NCBI GenBank assembly: GCA_024305405.1
Contig: JAKNDB010000092.1
Coordinates: forward strand, 1,147,501 to 1,211,500
DNA length: 64,000 nt
Direction: 5' to 3'
Origin: Dirofilaria immitis
Taxonomy: Eukaryota; Nematoda; Chromadorea; Rhabditida; Onchocercidae
Shown here one piece after another: positions 56,421-64,000 of the stretch (its first letter is position 1; each line of letters begins with the position of its first letter). Position numbers and translations under genes: made by a program. A model generated the notes under the pieces. It was not told the DNA's origin. It made no database searches and saw only the letters and a list, made by a program, of their open reading frames with translations.

Positions 56421-57592
56421 ATAAAAATAAAAACTGTGCATCTATAATTAACCTTATTTAAATGAAACTTTGAAAAGAAAACGTAAATAATTAATTATTA
56501 AAGAAATACATCATAAAACACTTAATTAACAAAAACATTACATAAATATATATTCTATTGCCGACAAGTATTTTTAAAAAATAAATATAGCCGCTCCCAA
56601 AATTTTCAATGTTCAATGCCAAATTATTGAATTTCTTTAGCACATTCAACAAGAATACACTTTTACACTTATGTTGCACCTTTTTTTCAACTTTTTTTCC
56701 GGTTGAATTCCTAAAATGCTTCGCTTCAATGAAATAACCTTTAACCTGAGAAAACATTTCTTCCTGTAGTTCCATGAAGATAAAAAGTAAATATGAAAAA
56801 AGATAACAATGACTTCAACATATATCAATTTGAAAGCAAGAAAAAGATCAAATTCTCGACTGAATTTTATTTCATTAATAATTGATACTTTATTCTCACT
56901 TTTATTTCATAAATATCGATGCTTAATTTCCTCCATTTTTCTCACGATTATAACAAACTCCCACTTTGATAAAAATCAATCATTAACATCTAACATAAAA
57001 AACACAGATATTACAAATTGAATATTTAAATAATTTTTTATTTTCTTGCAATTATATTACAAATACAGTTTTGAATAAAAATCTAAGTTCAGAGAACATA
57101 ATACAGTATCCTTTACAGTCAATACGCTCATATATTTGAGAGAAACAAAAATAATTTTTCAGGTTAAAGCTTCAGAATCAATTTCCCTCTTCAATAAAAT
57201 TAAGTGCACCCTAAACTTCCTTTATTGCAATTTAAAAACTTTACTGAAATGACAAGTAAAACGAAATGCCTTACTACAAAACAATACGTCATAAAATAAG
57301 GCCCGGAAATGACGGTTTGATAAGAAATAGCATAAAAAGTAACGAATACATGTTTTGAAATCATAGAATATAAGAGTCACAATTTTTGAAATTTCACTTC
57401 CAATTATTACTGACATTTTTCAGAGGCAGAAATCAATTCCTCGGTTCGCAGTATACTTCAAACATTTCTCACTTTAAAAAAATTAGAACATGCAAAAACT
57501 CTGTACAAATTTCCTGTTTGTATAGGAATCAGATAGAAAAATAATACCGCATTGGGCAATTTTAAGTAGATCACCTCTAGGTGCACTCTGCC

Positions 57593-57629
57593 CGAATTCC
57601 GAGACCAATTTCATATTATTAGCAGTCAT
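57593..57629 (-). other. Possible 5' exon of the unrecognised gene
   Basis: A minus-strand frame starts ATG at about 57629 and reads MTANNMKLVSEFGQSAPRG, continuing DLLKIAQ to about 57550 before a GT donor-like site. Codon use is less A+T-biased than in the flanks. It stands alone: no confirmed partner exon follows before 55058, though a short gaagaaatgttttctcag block with AG and GT borders sits at about 56740-56757. It could be the first exon of the gene at 49.8-55.1 kb, a separate small gene, or chance. Confidence 0.3.
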
Positions 57630-58675
57630 TACTTATCAGAAATTATTGAGATTTCCCGTAATTTTGAATAAAAATACTAAACAACCAACTTTTTAATCAA
57701 TATTAATACGATTTCTATATGTTATTTAATAATTTAAAAGACAATGCATTTTAAAATTACAGTCAAAGCTTTAACTGGTGAAAAGCAAAAAGTCAATTAA
57801 AATGTTTTTATGAATTAATACTGCAAATCCGAAAAAGTAATTTGTTTTCATACGTCTCATCCAAATATATTGATTTTAAGATGAAAATACCAAGTGTATC
57901 ATATTTTTAAAAGCGATAAAAAACATCACAATAGGTAAAATGATTAAAAAAGTATTTTTCGATACAATCTGTGAAAAAAAAACAAAACATATAATCAACG
58001 ATAATAATTGCAAAATATATGCAAATCATTTACATGCTAAATCATATTTTCTTCAAAACATTAAAAATAAATGGATAGAACGGCCAAAAATACACTTTTT
58101 TAGAAATTTAAAGGAATTAGATTTGTATAAGATTTTAAATAAATCAACATTAAGGCACTAAATAATCAGCAACATTTAAACAAAGAGATCAAATCCACCA
58201 CGCAATCTTATTTAAATTTTATGTTGCTGTTGGAATACATTTAACAACTGGCTAAACAAGATTCTCCAAGTCCCTTTATTCGATAAAGCATCTCATACAT
58301 TCACAAATAAATTCAAAAATAATGTAAAACACATAACCAAGCAAAAATTGAACATGAAATTTATCACAGCCAATATTTTTTCCGGTTGATTTTACAAATC
58401 AGATAAAATTTTAAAATAATTAAAATATTTGCAAACAATCCTCAAGTTAATTTTTCCAGACATGAACAATTGCTAAAAATATAAAGTATAACTGCTGAAT
58501 GTAGAGCAGTTTAAGAATTCCCTTACATGTCTCATAAAAAAATGAACTATAATATCTGGAATTTATCTGATGCAAAGTCTGTTTTTCATGTAGAGACTAA
58601 AAATCGAATTCCAGATATCCGTCATTTTCCTTTTTATCTTAATTAACAGTAAAAATAATAAAAAAAAATTTTAAG

Positions 58676-60368
58676 TTAAGATGTAGTACGACCAGAAAAA
58701 CCATTATCCACGAGGATTTGACGCGCCAAGTTACAAATATGTCGAAACCGATCTGGTCCAAGATGTATACCACCGTACCAGCGAGTAATGATTACCATCA
58801 CGTTTTTTGCTTTCATTAATTCTAGTAAATTTAATAATTTCGCACCTGCACCGATCTCACCATCATCCTAAAAACATATTCGAACTCTTATAATGATGAA
58901 GTATTTCCTGATGATGGTAAAGAAATATTTGTCTAAAATAACAAGACTATGGCCACGTTTACTAGGTCCATAGTGATCAGTAATAATGAATCAATTAATA
59001 CGGAAATTCTTGACAACTGAATAAATATCTAAATGCACAGAGCCAAAATGATTTATTAAGTTTCCAGAACAATTCACTCTGTCTACAATAATAGATACCA
59101 GACAAATTCAAATGGCCGAAATGTTATGCGATTTACTTAAATGCAAGGAAAAAAATAGCCAAAAAGCTTACTTCACAGTCATGCTGTTTTATCAAGCGAC
59201 CATTAACATTTTCTTCTGTTAACCATGCATACATATTGTGCGTTGCTCTTGCAATTTTGTTGTTTTCTTTCAACTTATTCAGCACAAGAGTTACCTACGA
59301 AATGAAAAACTTTAAGAAAAAAAATTAAAAGCCCTTCAAAATTGCTCAAGAGAGTTCTATTAATTAAATTTGCATATTCCGCATTTATTTCTATCGATGA
59401 AATAAACTAGATCAATTATAATCAATCTAGATTTGTTACACGAATGTTTATTTACAATAATGCATGGAAATCCAAAACCCAGAAAGCATTAGATTTACTT
59501 CATTCTTAGAGAATACTTGTGCAACATGTGCTTGAAATGTGCTTTTTCGATCTACCATTGAATTGCCACTGATTATGGTTGGAACACATAGTTGCGATGA
59601 CGACGATGAAATAACTGTATTATTCATGGATGGAGACGCATCTTCATCAACTGACTCCTCCTTGAAACTACTATCATAATCAGCCAAATAGTTATTCAAA
59701 TACGTAATCCATTCGTACAAAACTGGTTGGCCAATATTTTCAGCATAAATTTCATTCATTGAATTTTTGACCTCTTCTTTTGACTTTCTGTTAACGATGG
59801 GCCGCTAAGCTCGAAATATGGTGGTGAACTGAAATCCAAAAGTTAATCATGATCCAAACTGCAATCAGTAATCACATCATACCATGAAAAAAATGATCAT
59901 TTAAAAGGTTAACAATTTTTGAGCCTAACTCAGTTTTTAATGCTCCCAGTAAATTTATGAGCAGAAACAGGATAAGGTTCAGGAAAGAATATGGAGAAAG
60001 ATTAAGAGACTACATCAGACATGTCTTTGAGGTATGAAAGTGGTTTGGCTGTCGTGGTCTATTTAATATGTAAATCGAAATAAACAATGAATAATCTAAA
60101 AATCGCCATTTCTTCACTGAAGGATAAGATGGATCATCATCAACTGTTTCTGGTATATAGTTTAATTATCATTAAGTTAGTAATTATGTAATGCAATCCA
60201 ATAAAAATTTTACCTCGTTGGATAATGTTTTGGAAGACAAATAGTCAACTGCACATCGTTAAACCGTACGCTGAGTTGTGAAGAAGATTCGAGATGGATC
60301 AAATCACCATATATTGATTCGATAGATTGAATCTCTTCAAGTTGCGCTTTCCTGTCACCTTCGCCCAT
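58676..60368 (-). CDS. impt-1: IMPACT homologue (RWD domain plus UPF0029 domain)
   Basis: Four exons: 60368-60214, 59828-59499, 59294-59172 and 58867-58676, about 266 codons. An in-frame stop directly precedes the ATG, which fixes the start; an AG acceptor about 60 bases upstream could take the spliced leader. Exon 1 holds the RWD start (EEIQSIESIYGDL). Exon 2 completes it (SPPYFELSGPSLT, EWITYLNNYL), then a Ser/Asp-rich linker, then the IMPACT signature DRKSTFQAHVAQV. Exons 3-4 give IARATHNMYAW, DCEDDGE, GAGAKLLNLLELM, VMVIITRWYGGIHLGPDRF and a short tail. IMPACT proteins bind GCN1 through the RWD domain and thereby restrain GCN2, so this gene should tune translation under amino-acid stress in the cytosol. 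One base is missing in an A run near 59785 (SQKK|EVKN); the phases otherwise agree, so I treat it as an intact gene with a sequence error. Confidence 0.93.
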
Positions 60369-63192
60369 TCACGCCGTTCTACCGTTTACCATATCATTGT
60401 TATGCACAACAACTGGTATTTTACCGCTTTTTTGGCTAAAATTTAGAATTTAAAGAGCTGAATAAAATTTTCAAAAAGCATTAAGTAGCACGTGAGTGCT
60501 GGTCAAATATATGCGTAGTAAGGAGAGAAACATAAATGGCTGATGATATACCGGTCAAATATATGAGTATTAGATGGAAAAACAATAAATGAAGATGATA
60601 TATTGATCAAATGTATGCTATGCATTATACAAGTATATTTTAGAATATCACACATACTACTCGTAGTAAATAAATATCAAAAGCCATACGACAGCTAATA
60701 AAAATATTTCAAACAGCAAAATCTCCAAGAAACGAAGCGCCCTAGCCGAAAACATAGCCCTATCACATTGCGGTTGAAGCCCCATTTCCGAAACTTAGGA
60801 GCGCACTATGCAACCATTTCAATCCTATGCTTCTTTTTTGTTGCCAAAATGTTAATTAATTAAATTCAGAACAAAATTACGATATGATAATACAATTATT
60901 CTTATAATTAACTGTACATTTGTAATTTTAATAAAGAATAGAAATAAGAAATGATGGTAAAATGAAAAAATAGCAAAGAATGATAAGATTTGTTAGCGAA
61001 TATATGATATGAAACATTTGGAGAATAAAAAAGACTTAGCAAGATTTCAAAAAATATAAAGTACGAGATTGAAAAGAAAATATATAAATATATATTTAAA
61101 TATCGATAGTAAATTGAGAATCGGTAAAATTGGAGCAAATTACAAATTTTATCATTCAATTTTGTTTGCTACTATGAGTAAAATATTGATGACAATTCGA
61201 GAAATAAATTTAATAATCAGATGCTAAGAGAAAATAGTAATCATTCAAATTTATTTTAGGAATAAATGAAATTAGCTTGAAACGATAACTGAATGTTCCA
61301 TGTATTCAATACTACTACATCGGTATTTATTCAAATTATTACTCTTTATATTATCCTAATTTCTTCATATTTCAGCAAGAGTAAATCTAGAATAAATTTT
61401 TGAGAAAATTCTGTTAGGATCTCTCTTTGCTAATTAAAATTGGATTATATTTTTGCAAAGTTATGTATTTGTTTTCTACTACAAATATTTTTACTAAAAT
61501 TTTTATTAACATTGAATATATCAAAATTTAGCAATGAAATTTACTTTAGTTATAAAATTTACCGTTGAAAAAAGTTTTTAAAATTCAATATTATTTTTAT
61601 TGTGTAAAGAAATAAATCATTCATATCGATTTGATTTGAAATTATTAAACAACTGGCAAAGTCTATAAGAAAAATAATTATTATTTCTCTATTAAACTTT
61701 GAACTTTGCTGATAAGATGTATCAAAAATATTTGTGAAGGATAAGTTCCAATATTTCTTTTGTTAAGCCTTCTTGATAAGCCATCATACAATTGCTACAT
61801 TATAATGATAATGATAATAAAACACACGAAATATGCCATACAAAAGGTTGTGGAAGTAAAGTTCGACAGGAAAATCAAGTGTAATTTTACTTCGTAAATT
61901 TTAGAAATGAGACTTTGCCCATTATGATCGAAGAATGAAACCGATAAAAATAATTTTATTCAGTAATTAAACCAAACAAGTCAATTAATCAATAACACTT
62001 TCTAATCTTCAAAAAATTTGATAAACGTTCATTTATGAATATTTTTTAACCACTCATCGCATTGAATCAATCAATAATTACTATCTTCAACTATTATCAT
62101 TCTCGATAATATAATGAATAGAATAGATGATGAAGTTATAGTCAATAATGTCGTAACAAAAAATTTTTTTAATTTGTACAATTTTTAATAATATTAAGAT
62201 ATAAAAAACAAAATATAACGAATAAGTTACAAAAATACGTGATGATATTTACTGGTTTTAGGTAAACATAATCATACTATATTCTGTTTGTTGATAATTG
62301 ATAAATTTGACGAATAATTTTGATCGTATGATACTTTTATTGATAGTAATAAATTTATTTATTTTTTCCTTTTAGCGATCATAACTTATTTATGTGAATA
62401 ATTTTGGATTGAAATGAAGATTTATGAACTAATTATTACAGATATTTTTCAAGCAGAAAACTAATTTTTTTAATATTCAAAAATCATCTGCATTTAAATC
62501 ACTAATTAAATATTTAATTCTTTTTATTCATCAAACAAGTATCATACTATCATAATTAAGCATTATAATAAATATTTTGTTTACGATTAACTTCTATACA
62601 CGCTTGGCAACTAATTATTCACTTTAGCTTATCTTGTTAGTTAAATTATCGATATTTTTACTTAAAAAATGTGATCAATTTTTCAAAACTACTGGTTGAA
62701 GTTTTAAAATAAAATTAAAAATTTTTAATTAGATCTATCAACTACTAGAATGTTTTTATTAGTATGAAAACGAATTTTTAATTTAATGTAATTATGGTGG
62801 TTAAGTCAATTAAATAATGAATAAAAATTAATTGATAATTTTTTTTCAAACTAAAAATAATAAAATTTAACGTCTTTTCTGATATGAAATTAACGAATGA
62901 ATGAAAATTAAAATTAATAGTTTTTTCAAAAAAATTCTTTTCTAATTAATAAATTATTAAAATAAATCAATTAGTATAAATTATCATAAAAGAGATTTAT
63001 TTAAAATAATTCCAAAAAACTTCTCCCTAATAAATTTTTGAAATGGATTTATAGTATATATTATTAACTTATACTTAAAGAAGCGATTCGTAAACATTTA
63101 TTAAGTCAAATTTGATACAAAATTAATGAAAAAATAAATCAAATAACTTATGATAAATTATTCTAATAAATACATTAATTACTCAAAGATAA
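60369..63192. other. Intergenic between IMPACT and the sulfhydryl oxidase gene
   Basis: The first part is the upstream side of the IMPACT gene, with a short stretch of higher G+C at 60725-60830 that may belong to its promoter region. From about 60490 to 60620 there are loose repeats of ggtcaaatatatg(c/a)gta. The rest is A+T-rich with no supportable gene. Confidence 0.5.
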
Positions 63193-63423
63193 TTAATATT
63201 TCTTATTTGAAACAGGCTTAATAGCACTATAATAAACAAGTAAAAAATCTTTCACTTGATTATTATCAAAATATCCCTCATTCTGACAAGTGCTACATAA
63301 AAAGTCGGCCGGAAATTGACGTTTTGGAAATTCCGGATCTTCCGTATCTTCACCATGTAAGCGAGCATTAACAATATTATGTGCTTGCCATAAAAACATA
63401 AATGTATCTTCTGGACGATGAAC
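63193..63423 (-). CDS. Quiescin sulfhydryl oxidase (QSOX), last exon only
   Basis: A terminal exon on the minus strand that starts after TTCCTTAG and ends in TAA. It reads VHRPEDTFMFLWQAHNIVNARLH, then EDPEFPKRQFP, CSTC, and FDNNQVKDFLLVYYSAIKP (pieces given separately). This is the end of the Erv/ALR flavin-binding domain of QSOX: W..HN.VN.R contacts FAD, ED..FPK is conserved, and CSTC is the distal C-x-x-C. QSOX enzymes make disulfides in secreted proteins and pass electrons to oxygen, in the secretory pathway or outside the cell. The 5' exons, with thioredoxin domain and active-site CxxC, are not in the remaining 580 bases and must lie beyond the window. The protein ends soon after the domain, with no membrane segment, so a soluble form is suggested. 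Confidence 0.88.
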   Translation of the reverse strand, partial: VHRPEDTFMFLWQAHNIVNARLHGEDTEDPEFPKRQFPADFLCSTCQNEGYFDNNQVKDFLLVYYSAIKPVSNKKY

Positions 63424-64000
63424 CTAAGGAAAGTTAGAAAGTTAAGAATATATCCTTGTAATCTTTGTTTGATAGATTTAATTCGGTTCTTAAAAGATTA
63501 GATTAGGATCAATAATCAAATACAATTTAATTTAAATGATAAATTAGTTATAAATTAGTGACATAAATTTGGAATTCCTTTTTGATGATAATATACCCTA
63601 GCGAATCTAGAATTATTATCATTATCATAGTACCGATAAGGATAAAAAGTTTACCAATAAAATTTTATTGATTTTTTTATTAAAAATACAACTTTCATAT
63701 TTTTCTAAATTTGTATTCACTTAACTTTAATATATATCGTAGCAATAATTGAATGGAATTTTTTTTTTAAATATATAATAGTAATATATGCTTGATGAAA
63801 TGATATTTAAGTCAATTTGTGCAACTTTTCAATAAATTATTTATTTGCACAGAAATTATTTATTTGATATTATCATTGATAATTTATAATTTAATTAATT
63901 TTAAATAACACTGATCCGAAATTTCTCTCAATTGATCTGAATTTTTAAATAAAAATGATCTTTCATTTCATAAAAAAATTTCAAAAGAAATTTTTGTTGC
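63424..64000. other. Intron of the QSOX gene (to window end)
   Basis: A+T-rich sequence upstream of the last QSOX exon with no further exon visible. It is presumably part of an intron that continues past the window. Confidence 0.6.

Larger units (their letters stand above)
55059..58675. other. Mostly non-coding region before the IMPACT gene
   Basis: Apart from the tandem repeat at 55.9-56.4 kb and the possible exon near 57.6 kb, I see nothing firm. Frames at 56491-56828 and 57940-58161 are Lys/Asn/Phe-rich and lack motifs. The last part probably includes the 3' UTR of the IMPACT gene. Confidence 0.5.

Noticed and set aside
60000..60060. A slightly G-rich stretch in IMPACT intron 1 as an extra exon
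   Set aside because: The flanking exons join in phase without it and no motif is visible.

Overview
The window looks like nuclear DNA of a nematode, most likely a filarial (onchocercid) one. It is roughly three-quarters A+T, its genes are split into many short exons with nematode-style T-rich CAG/TAG acceptors, and three ATGs lie 2-6 bases after such an acceptor, as expected for spliced-leader trans-splicing. Recognisable proteins include a nematode-type BarH homeobox protein and a ZYG-1/PLK4 kinase. The filarial guess comes from decayed bacterial-type genes (a UbiE relic and a LepA relic) that read like alphaproteobacterial, probably Wolbachia, DNA in the host nucleus. No search was run, so species and donor are inference.

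Layout. 0-8.3 kb: simple repeats, a broken ubiE copy (811-1365, minus) and the 3' half of a U2 snRNA (6073-6163, plus). 8.4-13.3 kb: a four-exon BarH homeobox gene (minus), followed by about 15 kb with no gene I can support but many degenerate tandem repeats and purine tracts. 28.8-33.3 kb: a graveyard with a BEL/Pao retrotransposon relic and a LepA relic. 33.9-37.7 kb: an intron-rich gene (plus) for a METTL13/spermidine-synthase-fold methyltransferase with an apparent N-terminal signal peptide. 39.8 kb: tRNA-Glu(UUC). 40.8-47.1 kb: a 19-exon PLK4/ZYG-1-type centriole kinase (minus). 48.6 kb: tRNA-Leu(CAG), minus. 49.8-55.1 kb: a five-exon gene (minus) that I do not recognise. 58.7-60.4 kb: a four-exon IMPACT homologue (minus). 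63.2-63.4 kb: the last exon of a quiescin sulfhydryl oxidase (minus), the rest lying beyond the window.

The genes do not form a pathway; they are independent housekeeping, developmental and secretory genes. Two features cut across them. First, four of the five multi-exon genes need one or more single-base insertions or deletions, often in short homopolymers, to keep frame, while exon phases and splice sites otherwise fit. This points to assembly error more than to gene death. Second, three of about 35 inferred introns start with GC, a high share.
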